The position numbers were made by a program, and so were the translations under genes. DNA of 7,967 bases from Alistipes sp. (GTDB lineage Bacteria > Bacteroidota > Bacteroidia > Bacteroidales > Rikenellaceae). A model generated the notes under the pieces. It had not been told where the DNA came from. It saw only the letters and a program-made list of their open reading frames with translations, and searched no databases. Numbering within the stretch: the stretch's first letter is position 1; the number at the start of each line of letters is the position of its first letter. Location: assembly GCA_017934845.1 (NCBI GenBank), contig JAGBIR010000100.1:1-7967 (forward strand). The letters run 5' to 3'. Below, piece after piece: positions 1 through 7,048 of the stretch.

Positions 1-594
1 GATAGCGACATGCACCCCGTGCTGAATACGTTGAATGCTTATGGCTCTCTCTCAACGCGCGATTTAAGCCTCGATAACGTTGAATTTATTACACAGGTAG
101 CCGATATTGTAAAAAGACCTTCGTTGAAGAATACACGCGTTAAAAACCTCGATATCGACTTTACTATTGCCAATGGCCGTATGGCAACAAAGCCGTTTGA
201 TATCAAGATCGACGACTATACGATGCGTCTGTCGGGTACCACGGGACTGGATAAGACGATTGACTATAGAGGAACGATAACAATACCGGAATCAGCAGGT
301 AATTTAGCAAAACTCGGGACTGTCGATATGACAATTGGTGGAACATTCACTTCGCCAAAGGTTAGTATCGATATGGAATCATTGGCCAAGAATGCAGCCA
401 AGAGCGCATTGCAGGATTTGGGTAGTAAGCTACTCGGAGGAAAGGATGAGTCTGCGCAGCCGGCTACCGAAACTAATGGCGAAGCTGCTGCAAATACCGA
501 TACTTCCGCAGCCGCTACCGATGACAAAGCAAAGAAGGTAGAAGAGACAAAGAAGCTGGTAAACGCTGCCCTCGACCTCTTCAAAAAGAAGTAG
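1..594 (+). CDS. AsmA-like envelope protein, C-terminal part (5' truncated by window edge)
   Basis: The frame is open from base 1, so the ATG at 10 is probably an internal methionine and the gene starts upstream. The visible 197 codons match the C-terminal end of AsmA/AsmA2-type proteins: a 'LNAYGSLSTRDLSL' segment, then an amphipathic beta-rich stretch 'LDIDFTIANGRM', 'GTTGLDKTIDYRGTITIP' and 'GTFTSPKVSIDM'. These alternating strands are typical of the repeating-groove fold of the AsmA/TamB/VPS13-like group, which are inner-membrane-anchored periplasmic proteins linked to outer-membrane and phospholipid homeostasis. The tail (about residues 140-194 counted from the ATG at 10) is low-complexity, rich in Ala, Thr, Glu and Asp, then Lys-rich, ending in FKKK, and is probably disordered. 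The family call rests on remembered motifs; the N-terminal membrane anchor cannot be seen. It ends at a TAG just before a strong terminator, so it is the last gene of its transcript. Confidence 0.75.
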   Translation, partial: DSDMHPVLNTLNAYGSLSTRDLSLDNVEFITQVADIVKRPSLKNTRVKNLDIDFTIANGRMATKPFDIKIDDYTMRLSGTTGLDKTIDYRGTITIPESAGNLAKLGTVDMTIGGTFTSPKVSIDMESLAKNAAKSALQDLGSKLLGGKDESAQPATETNGEAAANTDTSAAATDDKAKKVEETKKLVNAALDLFKKK

Positions 595-619
595 GGTAGC
601 AACCGACTATCAAGAAAAT

Positions 620-645
620 GGGCTGGCACTTTTTTGCGCCAGCCC
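620..645. terminator. Probable bidirectional terminator between convergent genes
   Basis: A perfect 8-bp G/C-rich stem (GGGCTGGC at 620-627, GCCAGCCC at 638-645) encloses a 10-base T-rich loop. On the plus strand it is followed by TTGTTTTG, and on the minus strand by ATTTTCTT. It sits 25 bases after the stop of the AsmA-like gene and 11 bases beyond the stop of the minus-strand lipoprotein gene, so it can end transcription from both sides. The tails are only moderately T-rich. Confidence 0.8.
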
Positions 646-656
646 TTGTTTTGTAT

Positions 657-3167
657 CTATTGTAACTGCTTTTTAATTGCCGCGATATCGGCATCTGTAA
701 AACAGTTCTTGTCATTTAGCAAGTCGATTGGACGACTATGAACGTTTGATGCGTGGCGCGACAGCATATTAACAAAGTAGGTAAATTTGTCGTAGTTGTT
801 GCTGTAGGGACACGACTTTGTGGTAATCTCGCGGAAAGTTCTTCTGAAAGGCTCCCAACCAATTATATTGTCGTCGGCCAATCTTGCTAAAAGATAATGA
901 ATTGCATTGTCGTTTAATTTTCCTTTTGGGAGCGTTGCATCGTAATCCTGCTTGTACATATTCAGGATTTCACGACCTCGATAAATCTTTTGTGTAGAAT
1001 CGCCATTGCCACGCTGATACACAGCATTTCCTGTCATTTCCAAGCCATACTGCATACGGAAATTGGCAAACATCTCGTCATTCCAGTCCCAATTATTGTA
1101 GTAGCGTTTGCCATTATATGTGTAGTTGACATTAAATACATGCCCCATCTCGTGCATAAGGCCAAAGCTTATAGTGTTGCGTGTAGAAGCTTCGTTTATC
1201 GTTTCGTCCATATCGCCGTGGTTAGCGTTCCAAAGTATGGGATAACCTGCTAATGCCCAATATCCGGCATACATACCATACGAGGTAAGAATCGCAAGTT
1301 TACGACCATCGAGCGGTGGAATACCTACCAGATCTTCGTAAGCCTCATACATATCATCAACTTTTTTAAGCCACACATCTGTCGCAGCATCGGTTACCGA
1401 TGTTTTTTTAGCGTCGAAATATATACGCATATGTTTGCTCTCGCGCATATAATGCTCTTTCGTCGTAACTTTTGCAATGCTTACATTGTCGTAATATACT
1501 GTTCCCGTAGCGTAGCCGCCACTTGCTATGGTGGATAACCAAAAGCCTAATGCGCAGCTTATTTTTGCCGTACCATTATCATCCGACATAAAATCCACTG
1601 TGGCCGTTGTCCATCCGTTAGAATTCCCCGAAGTCCATACCGAAGCATTCCAGTACTGCTTGTCGTTAGGACTGAAAATAACCGCACCACAACCATTTGC
1701 AATGTCGGAATATTTCATTCGCGCAGTCATACGGTACATCTGGTCAGGCTCAAGCCCGGTAATGGTACGCTCGAGAGCGACGCTGCATTTGCCATTGCTT
1801 GCCGATTGCGAAATCATTAATGCTTTGCTGCCATTTTCGCCCTCGCCATTGACAACTTCAAGAGTTGCAGCACTCCCATTGCCATAATCGCGGCGCAACC
1901 AACCTTGCAGACCACTCTCGAAATCTCCGTTGGTTAATGTTATGCTCTTAATACCATCTTGACTTACCGCAATGGATTGTATGGTTTTGCCGTTGCTACG
2001 CAATTCTACAATTGTCGAGCGGAGGGTAGTAGATGTGTTTGCTGTTGCCGAGAATTGGATAGCCTCCTCGCGTAGCGCACGAGTTGAGTTAACCGATAGC
2101 CAACTGCGGGCCGACGACGGCATATAAATCGAATAATCGAGATTTGTTGTTACGGTAACTGAAAATTGTGTCGCCTCGGAAGTTAGCTGCACACTGTTGG
2201 TTGATACACTTAAAACGCTATCAGAAAAGTAAAGCGCACGCATAATCGTTTTTGTACCCTTGCTAACGAAAACCAGAACTTGGCTATCAGTCAAATCGGC
2301 CGATGGGGCAGTTACGACGATTTTTCCCGATTGGTAGTTAGTTGCAACAACCTTCGCTGTGTAGTTATCTTGCGCAACAACTGCTATTTTTGTAGAGAAA
2401 TCAGCACCTTTAATCGTGTACGTCACTTCGTATGACTCGCCTTCGCTGACAATAATATATTCGCTTGTATTGAACGAAATATCGAGCGCACTCTCTTTAG
2501 GTAGGGTAATTAAAGTGCCGTCGGTTAATCGGAAATAAACATACTCATCATCCTGCGTTACACTCTTAAATAGATTATTGCCCGATGACTCGTTATCGAT
2601 AGTAGCTGGGCTGAGTTTACTCCATGTCTTACCCTTGTCGTATGATACATACCAATAGTCGTTCTCGATTTTAAGCATAGGCGTTACGCCATCCTCGCCG
2701 TCCGCACCATCTTCTCCATTGGTAGCTGCGGCTTGGACTTTTGCGCCATTTTCATCGAGCAGCCAATCGCCGTCGATAGTCCAGTAATAGATGCCGTTTG
2801 CAGCTCTTTTGACGCCAATTATCGGTGTATGACCATCTGTGCCATCCTCGCCATTCTCGCCATTCTCGCCATCCTTACCGTGGTAGATTGTGATCGTGTT
2901 GCCGCTGGTAAAGCCGATAGTGTAGCCAATCTCCTCGCCGTTCTTTGTAATGGGAGCAACTGCCGTGATAAAATCTTTTTGCTGCAAGGCATTGACGATG
3001 GTTTGAAGTGATGAGATATTTGTATTCATCTGCGCACACAACTCCTCTAATCGTTCAAGGCGGCTCTCGAAGTCATCCATACGATTGACTAAAGCGGAAT
3101 CATCATACTCGCAGGCGGAAAAGCAAGTGACACACACAAACGATAACAAGATTAAAAGACGTTTCAT
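657..3167 (-). CDS. Surface lipoprotein with DUF4988-like, BACON, CBM-like and M60-like peptidase domains
   Basis: The 836-residue product has a lipoprotein signal peptide with lipobox FSAC (lipid-bearing Cys19), followed by EYDD, an acidic tail resembling the Bacteroidota surface-export signal. Next come a coiled coil (about 24-63), a DUF4988-like region found at the N-terminus of PL29-type and many other surface proteins, with two collagen-like Gly-X-Y runs (97-112 and 151-160), beta-sandwich sequence (about 228-316), a BACON-like domain (about 317-404), and a CBM4/9-like carbohydrate-binding module (about 408-566, from NGDFESGLQGW to YYDNVSIAKV). The C-terminal part (about 572-836) resembles M60/enhancin peptidases: GYPI at 641-644, HEMGH at 672-676 (His672, His676 zinc ligands, Glu673 catalytic) and Glu698 in NDEMFANF as likely third ligand. 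M60-like enzymes of gut bacteria cleave O-glycosylated mucin-type proteins, so cell-surface glycoprotein cleavage is the inferred job. The module boundaries are estimates. The N-terminus might earn a 'PL29 lyase N-terminal' label, but no lyase domain is present. The ATG start gives an ideal signal peptide. It appears to be monocistronic. Confidence 0.85.
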   Translation of the reverse strand: MKRLLILLSFVCVTCFSACEYDDSALVNRMDDFESRLERLEELCAQMNTNISSLQTIVNALQQKDFITAVAPITKNGEEIGYTIGFTSGNTITIYHGKDGENGENGEDGTDGHTPIIGVKRAANGIYYWTIDGDWLLDENGAKVQAAATNGEDGADGEDGVTPMLKIENDYWYVSYDKGKTWSKLSPATIDNESSGNNLFKSVTQDDEYVYFRLTDGTLITLPKESALDISFNTSEYIIVSEGESYEVTYTIKGADFSTKIAVVAQDNYTAKVVATNYQSGKIVVTAPSADLTDSQVLVFVSKGTKTIMRALYFSDSVLSVSTNSVQLTSEATQFSVTVTTNLDYSIYMPSSARSWLSVNSTRALREEAIQFSATANTSTTLRSTIVELRSNGKTIQSIAVSQDGIKSITLTNGDFESGLQGWLRRDYGNGSAATLEVVNGEGENGSKALMISQSASNGKCSVALERTITGLEPDQMYRMTARMKYSDIANGCGAVIFSPNDKQYWNASVWTSGNSNGWTTATVDFMSDDNGTAKISCALGFWLSTIASGGYATGTVYYDNVSIAKVTTKEHYMRESKHMRIYFDAKKTSVTDAATDVWLKKVDDMYEAYEDLVGIPPLDGRKLAILTSYGMYAGYWALAGYPILWNANHGDMDETINEASTRNTISFGLMHEMGHVFNVNYTYNGKRYYNNWDWNDEMFANFRMQYGLEMTGNAVYQRGNGDSTQKIYRGREILNMYKQDYDATLPKGKLNDNAIHYLLARLADDNIIGWEPFRRTFREITTKSCPYSNNYDKFTYFVNMLSRHASNVHSRPIDLLNDKNCFTDADIAAIKKQLQ
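2841..2876 (-). repeat. 9-bp tandem repeat encoding collagen-like Gly-X-Y triplets
   Basis: On the plus strand the units are GCCATCCTC, GCCATTCTC, GCCATTCTC and GCCATCCTT, four copies of a 9-bp unit. Read on the minus strand they encode part of the Gly-Lys-Asp/Gly-Glu-Asn/Gly-Glu-Asp run of the lipoprotein. A second, shorter run lies at about 2688-2717. Because the unit is a multiple of three, gain or loss of copies would keep the frame and change the length of the spacer between the coiled coil and the downstream domains. Confidence 0.75.
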
Positions 3168-3202
3168 ATGTAGTTAGTTTTATTTTGACAACATAATTTT
3201 TG

Positions 3203-3233
3203 TAAAATTAAATAAAATATCGGTAATAACAAA
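3203..3233 (-). promoter_or_regulatory. Candidate Bacteroidota-type promoter for the M60-like lipoprotein gene
   Basis: Read on the minus strand, TTTG at 3233-3230 is followed after 19 bases by TAATTTTA at 3210-3203, which fits TAnnTTTG except for the last base. The predicted start of transcription near 3196 would leave a leader of about 30 bases before the ATG at 3167. The TTTG box lies inside the T-tract of the terminator of the upstream carboxyltransferase gene. The region is very A/T-rich, so a chance match is possible. Confidence 0.45.
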
Positions 3234-3265
3234 AAACGAGGGTGCTCAAATGATTGAACACCCTC
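3231..3265 (-). terminator. Rho-independent terminator of the carboxyltransferase gene
   Basis: On the minus strand an 11-bp stem (GAGGGTGTTCA with TGAGCACCCTC, one G-T pair) with a 6-base loop spans 3265-3238 and is followed by GTTTTTTG. It begins 22 bases after the TAA stop of the carboxyltransferase gene. The tract of T on one side only shows that it works for minus-strand transcription. It separates this gene from the downstream lipoprotein gene. Confidence 0.88.
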
Positions 3266-3287
3266 TTGGTAAAATTGTTGATCGGAA

Positions 3288-5405
3288 TTACTCAACCTCG
3301 ATAAGCGGAGCGTTTGCAGCTACCGTATCGCCCTCGGCAACAAGGATTTGCTTAACTGTACCTGCATAATCACTTGAGATATTGTTCTCCATCTTCATAG
3401 CCTCGAGAATAACAACATCCTGACCGGCAGAGATCTTATCACCAACCTTTACTACGATCGAGATAACACGACCCGGCAAGGGAGCATTTACAGTATTGCC
3501 TGTCACTGCCGTTGCAGCGGGCTGCTCAACAACAACCTCCGACTCCTTTACGATCTCGATCAAAACGGTGTTAGCCGCTACAGCATCGCCCTCAGCTACG
3601 AGAATCTGCTTGACAACGCCCTCGTAATCACTCGAGATGTTGTTCTCCATCTTCATAGCCTCCAGAATAGCAACATCCTGACCAGCCTTAACTTTATCGC
3701 CAACCTTTACAAGGATTGAGATAACACGGCCCGGAAGAGGTGCATTTACGGTGTCGCCTGTGATAGGAGTTGAAACGCTCTTCTCCTCCTTAACCTCGGC
3801 AGCCTTTGCAGGAGCCTTCGCGGCCTCCGATGCCTCGTAAGCCTTCTTCTTCTCGTTAGTGAGGAATGACTTTGCTACGAGCGGGAACAACTCAAGCAGC
3901 AATACCTCCTTCTCGTTGGCAGCCAACTTTGCACCGCCTGCCTCCGCAAGTTCGGGATTGGGCTGCATCTGATATTTTGAAGTGTCGTATGGAGTCTCCT
4001 CGCGAACGCCACAAATCTTAAAGCGGAACTCAGGGTCGATCTTTACGGGAGTATGACCATACTCACCCTTTACCAAACCAACAAACTGCGAGCTCTTATT
4101 GGTGTACATTGCACGACCAGCCTTCTCGTCCATAGCGCAGTTTACAGCCTGTGCACCTACGATCTGCGATGTAGGAGTTACAAGGGGAGGCAAACCTGCA
4201 TCAAGACGTACCGAAGGAATTAACTCCATTGCGCGAGGCAGAATATCCTCGGCGTTGAGCTGCTTAAGCTGTGCAACCATATTTGAGTACATACCACCCG
4301 GAATCTCGGCCTTCTGAACAAGCTCGTTAGGTGCAGGGAAGCCGAAATATGCCTCGATAGCCTGACTTGCGCTGAGCAATGTAGCGAAATCCTCGGCCTT
4401 GGCAGCCTTTACACACTTGTCGAACAGAGCATCAACCTCTGCAGGAAGAGTATCGGTAAGCGGGTTGAACGGCTTCGGAGCGGGTTTCTCGGCACCAAAT
4501 ACCGAAATCTCCAACTCCTTGCGGATATCCTTCAACTGAGTGTTAATCTTTGCAACAGCCTCCATATTAACGCCCAACTCGATGCCCATCTTCTGGCAGA
4601 AGATATAAACAAGCTCCAAAGCGGGTGCTCCGGTACCGCCACCAAACCACCAGCAGTTAGTATCAACAACGTCAACACCGGCTGCGATAGCGGCAAATAC
4701 TGATGCCAAGCCGTAGCCCGGAGTACAATGAGTATGGAAGTCAATGGGAACATTAACGTTCTTCTTCAACTGCTTAACCAATGCAGAGATACGCTGGGGA
4801 GGAATAAGTCCCGACATATCCTTTACGGTAATCATATCGGCACCCAAGGCTGCCATCTGCTTTGCCTTGTCGATGAAGTAAGCGTCGGTAAATACCTGCT
4901 GGGGAGCCTTCTTACCCAACAATTTCTGGAAGAAAGTAGGCTGAGGATACTTCGGATCTACAGTATAACATACAGCACAATCGGCAATACCGCCATACTG
5001 CTTTACATACTTAATTGTAGATTTTACGTTATCGACATCGTTAAGAGCATCGAAGATACGCATAATACCCAAACCGCTCTCAATAGCATTGCGGCAGAAG
5101 CCGTCGATAATCTCATCAGTATAAGGCGCATAACCAAAAAGGTTACGACCACGAGAGAGTGCAGTAAGTTTTGAAACATCACCAACAGCTTTGTGGATAG
5201 TCTCAAGACGAGTCCAAGGATTTTCACCCAAATAACGCATTACAGAGTCGGGTACGGCTCCACCCCAAACCTCCATTGCAAAGAAGCCTGCATCTTTGTA
5301 GTAGGGTAGGCAACGGTTGATCTGCTCCTGAGTCATTCGTGTTGCAAATGATGACTGCTGTCCATCACGCAGTGTCAAATCTCGAATTTTTAATGCTTTT
5401 GCCAT
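3288..5405 (-). CDS. oadA/pycB: Biotin-dependent carboxyltransferase (PycB/OadA type) with two tandem biotinyl domains
   Basis: The 705-residue protein transfers CO2 between carboxybiotin and pyruvate/oxaloacetate, either as the pyruvate carboxylase B subunit or as the alpha subunit of oxaloacetate decarboxylase. Residues 1 to about 300 form the HMGL-like TIM barrel: LRDGQQS (metal ligand Asp14), Lys195 in VKDMSG (expected carbamylated metal-binding lysine), and His224/His226 in FHTHCTPG. Residues about 300-510 are the conserved carboxylase domain (IPGGMYSNM, PPLVTPTSQIVGAQA). An Ala/Lys/Glu-rich linker (about 518-547) leads to two biotinyl domains, each with EAMKMEN; the biotin-accepting lysines are Lys585 and Lys671. 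Family members I know are about 580-650 residues with one biotinyl domain, so the second copy is extra. LRDGQQS differs from the usual LRDAHQS. No biotin carboxylase, OadB/OadG or biotin ligase lies in the window, so sequence alone does not decide between the two roles. The start is supported by the barrel beginning at once and by a good promoter upstream. Confidence 0.92.
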   Translation of the reverse strand: MAKALKIRDLTLRDGQQSSFATRMTQEQINRCLPYYKDAGFFAMEVWGGAVPDSVMRYLGENPWTRLETIHKAVGDVSKLTALSRGRNLFGYAPYTDEIIDGFCRNAIESGLGIMRIFDALNDVDNVKSTIKYVKQYGGIADCAVCYTVDPKYPQPTFFQKLLGKKAPQQVFTDAYFIDKAKQMAALGADMITVKDMSGLIPPQRISALVKQLKKNVNVPIDFHTHCTPGYGLASVFAAIAAGVDVVDTNCWWFGGGTGAPALELVYIFCQKMGIELGVNMEAVAKINTQLKDIRKELEISVFGAEKPAPKPFNPLTDTLPAEVDALFDKCVKAAKAEDFATLLSASQAIEAYFGFPAPNELVQKAEIPGGMYSNMVAQLKQLNAEDILPRAMELIPSVRLDAGLPPLVTPTSQIVGAQAVNCAMDEKAGRAMYTNKSSQFVGLVKGEYGHTPVKIDPEFRFKICGVREETPYDTSKYQMQPNPELAEAGGAKLAANEKEVLLLELFPLVAKSFLTNEKKKAYEASEAAKAPAKAAEVKEEKSVSTPITGDTVNAPLPGRVISILVKVGDKVKAGQDVAILEAMKMENNISSDYEGVVKQILVAEGDAVAANTVLIEIVKESEVVVEQPAATAVTGNTVNAPLPGRVISIVVKVGDKISAGQDVVILEAMKMENNISSDYAGTVKQILVAEGDTVAANAPLIEVE
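3294..3764 (-). repeat. Tandem duplication of the biotinyl-domain coding segment (258-bp period)
   Basis: Residues 548-618 (coding bases 3764-3552) and 634-704 (3506-3294) of the carboxyltransferase align without gaps at an 86-residue offset, with 12 differences in 71 positions by my count. Both copies keep NAPLPGRVISI, the EAMKMENNISSDY biotinylation region and ILVAEGD. They are joined by a short linker rich in Val, Glu, Pro and Ala (about 619-633). Base-level differences, many at third codon positions, argue against an assembly duplicate. Confidence 0.9.
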
Positions 5406-5490
5406 AATTTATTATAAGTTGTTAAATAGTTAAATTCTTTAATAACTGAGGGTTATTTATTAATCATTAAAATTAATCCCTATAGCATTA

Positions 5491-5520
5491 CAAAGATATT
5501 AAATATATTCTATTTTGCAA
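5491..5520 (-). promoter_or_regulatory. Candidate promoter for the carboxyltransferase gene
   Basis: On the minus strand TTG at 5520-5518 is followed after 19 bases by TATCTTTG at 5498-5491, a full match to the Bacteroidota TAnnTTTG box. Transcription would begin near 5486, giving an A/T-rich leader of about 80 bases before the ATG at 5405. No Shine-Dalgarno-like sequence is evident, as is usual for this phylum. The leader includes a short inverted repeat at 5441-5457 (AATAAC/GTTATT) of doubtful meaning. Confidence 0.65.
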
Positions 5521-5547
5521 CTTTTTTGCGGCGATTTGTTATATTTG
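5514..5547 (+). promoter_or_regulatory. Candidate promoter for the SSS-BASS transporter operon
   Basis: TTTG at 5514-5517 and TATATTTG at 5540-5547 (full match to TAnnTTTG) are separated by 22 bases, slightly longer than the usual spacing. Transcription would start near 5552, leaving a leader of only about 15 bases before the ATG at 5567. The TTTG box directly adjoins the TTG box of the oppositely oriented carboxyltransferase promoter. Confidence 0.65.
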
Positions 5548-5566
5548 CGCCGTAAATAATTATACA

Positions 5567-7033
5567 ATGTCGCCAACATTAGTAGTTATAACATTAATTT
5601 CATACCTGTTGCTGCTTTTTTTAGCATCCTACCTTTCGGGAAACAGGGCTGATAACGACGGTTTCTTTATAGGAAATCGCCGCACGACGTGGTATATGGC
5701 TACGTTGGCAATGATTGGTGCAGCAATGTCGGGCGTTACCTATATCTCGGTGCCGGGCTCGGTGGCAGACGACTCTTTTTCCTATATGCAGATGGTCGTT
5801 GGATTTACCATTGGTCAATTCATCGTAGCGTTTGTCCTTGTACCTCTGTTTTATCGCCTGCGAGTGGTGTCGTTGTATGAGTATCTCGACCAGCGGTTTG
5901 GCGTAAGGTCGCATCGTGTAGGCGCGTGGTGTTTTCTTGTTGCCAAAATTATCGGTGCGGCACTTAAATTATATGTTGTATGTGCTGTGATGCAGATTCT
6001 TCTGTTCAATCAGCTGGGTGTGAGTTTGTGGGTAAATGTTTTGATTACCATGACACTCGTGTGGCTCTATACGCTCAAAGGCGGAGTGCGTTCGTTGATT
6101 ATAACCGATTCTATTCAGTCGATATGCTTGGTTGGTAGCGTAGTGGTGTGCGTGTGGTGCCTATGCCGCGCTTTAGGTATTGAGTCGGTTGGAGCTTTGG
6201 CCGATAGCATTTCATCTTCGCCATACTCGCAAATTTGGTTTTTCGACAATCCTGCATCGGGGCGATATTTTTGGAAGATGGTCGCAGGCGGCGCTTTGTG
6301 CCTTGTAGCTATGACCGGTTTGGATCAGGATATGATGCAACGCAATATGAGTTGCCGTACGGTGCGTGACTCGCAAATCAACATTGTCCTGACTGCAATT
6401 TGCCAAATATTTGTCATTCTGTTGTTGCTGGTGCTTGGCGTACTGCTTTATCAATTTATCGAAGCTGCGGGACTGCCGACTCCCGTGCGAGGTGATGATG
6501 CCTTCCCGATTGTGGCTATGCAGGGAGGCTTGCCGCAAGTGGTTGGCATAGTGTTTATTTTGGGACTTATCTCAAGTACTTATTCAGCTGCCGGCTCAGC
6601 TCTTACATCGCTGACAACATCCTTTACAATTGATATTATGGGTGCTGCTCATCGCAGCGAGGCAGACCTTACGCGTACGCGAAAAAGAGTACATACCGCA
6701 ATGGCTATCGTCGTAGCGTTGTGCATAATGGTCTTTAATTGGCTGGGGCAGGGTAGTGTGATTAATCTCGTTTTCCGTTTGGCTGGTTATACCTATGGCC
6801 CTATTTTAGGTATGTTTGTCTATGGAATAGTTAGCCGTCGCAGGGTACGCGAGAGATATGTCCCAATCGTGGCTATTGTTGCGCCCGTATTGAGTTTTGC
6901 GCTGCAATATGGTGCTGCGGAGTGGTTCGCTTACGAGATTGGATTTGAACTTTTAGGTTATAATGCCCTTATTACTATTATAGGTCTTATGCTTATTTCA
7001 AGTGATAAGATTGCTGACGATAGAGTTAAATAA
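5567..7033 (+). CDS. Sodium:solute symporter family (SSS) transporter
   Basis: The 488-residue, very hydrophobic protein has roughly 13 predicted membrane segments, as usual for the SSS family (PutP/SGLT relatives, LeuT fold), and would lie in the inner membrane. Family hallmarks visible are FFIGNRRTTWYMATLAMIGAAMSGVTYISVPG in the first two helices, LYEYLDQRFG (about 103-112), LKGGVRSLIITDSIQ, MTGLDQDMMQRNMSC in the middle, and SALTSLTTSFTIDIM (about 344-358). The substrate cannot be read from sequence; the subgroup is common in Bacteroidota and mostly uncharacterised. In the helix around Ser340 the sequence reads YSAAGSALT, where I recall YSSADSALT in related proteins, so one position equivalent to a Na2-site serine of vSGLT (Ala341) may be changed. 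It is the first gene of a two-gene operon and is transcribed divergently from the carboxyltransferase gene. The short leader and the immediate hydrophobic helix support the start. Confidence 0.9.
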   Translation: MSPTLVVITLISYLLLLFLASYLSGNRADNDGFFIGNRRTTWYMATLAMIGAAMSGVTYISVPGSVADDSFSYMQMVVGFTIGQFIVAFVLVPLFYRLRVVSLYEYLDQRFGVRSHRVGAWCFLVAKIIGAALKLYVVCAVMQILLFNQLGVSLWVNVLITMTLVWLYTLKGGVRSLIITDSIQSICLVGSVVVCVWCLCRALGIESVGALADSISSSPYSQIWFFDNPASGRYFWKMVAGGALCLVAMTGLDQDMMQRNMSCRTVRDSQINIVLTAICQIFVILLLLVLGVLLYQFIEAAGLPTPVRGDDAFPIVAMQGGLPQVVGIVFILGLISSTYSAAGSALTSLTTSFTIDIMGAAHRSEADLTRTRKRVHTAMAIVVALCIMVFNWLGQGSVINLVFRLAGYTYGPILGMFVYGIVSRRRVRERYVPIVAIVAPVLSFALQYGAAEWFAYEIGFELLGYNALITIIGLMLISSDKIADDRVK

Positions 7034-7048
7034 AAAGAGAAGATAATT

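Noticed and set aside
264..629. Minus-strand reading frame of 121 codons over the AsmA-like gene
   Set aside because: It overlaps a well-supported coding region and crosses the terminator hairpin; its Ser/Ala/Phe-rich composition is that of an antisense shadow.
2733..3011. Plus-strand reading frame with an AILAILAILAIL stretch
   Set aside because: It is the antisense of the Gly-X-Y repeat of the lipoprotein gene; the pattern follows from the 9-bp DNA repeat and has no promoter or start context.
657..3167. PL29-type polysaccharide lyase
   Set aside because: Only the N-terminal DUF4988-like region is shared with such proteins; the C-terminal catalytic domain has a zinc-peptidase HExxH motif instead.
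4728..5174. Plus-strand reading frame of 148 codons inside the carboxyltransferase gene
   Set aside because: The opposite strand encodes conserved catalytic-barrel motifs; this frame shows no recognisable domain.
3288..5405. Na+-pumping oxaloacetate decarboxylase complex
   Set aside because: Only the alpha-type subunit is present; no OadB or OadG gene lies in the window, so the pump cannot be claimed from this sequence.
5441..5457. Short hairpin AATAAC/GTTATT in the carboxyltransferase leader as an attenuator or riboswitch
   Set aside because: The stem is only 6 bp and A/T-rich in an A/T-rich leader, with no T-run and no conserved riboswitch motif recognised.
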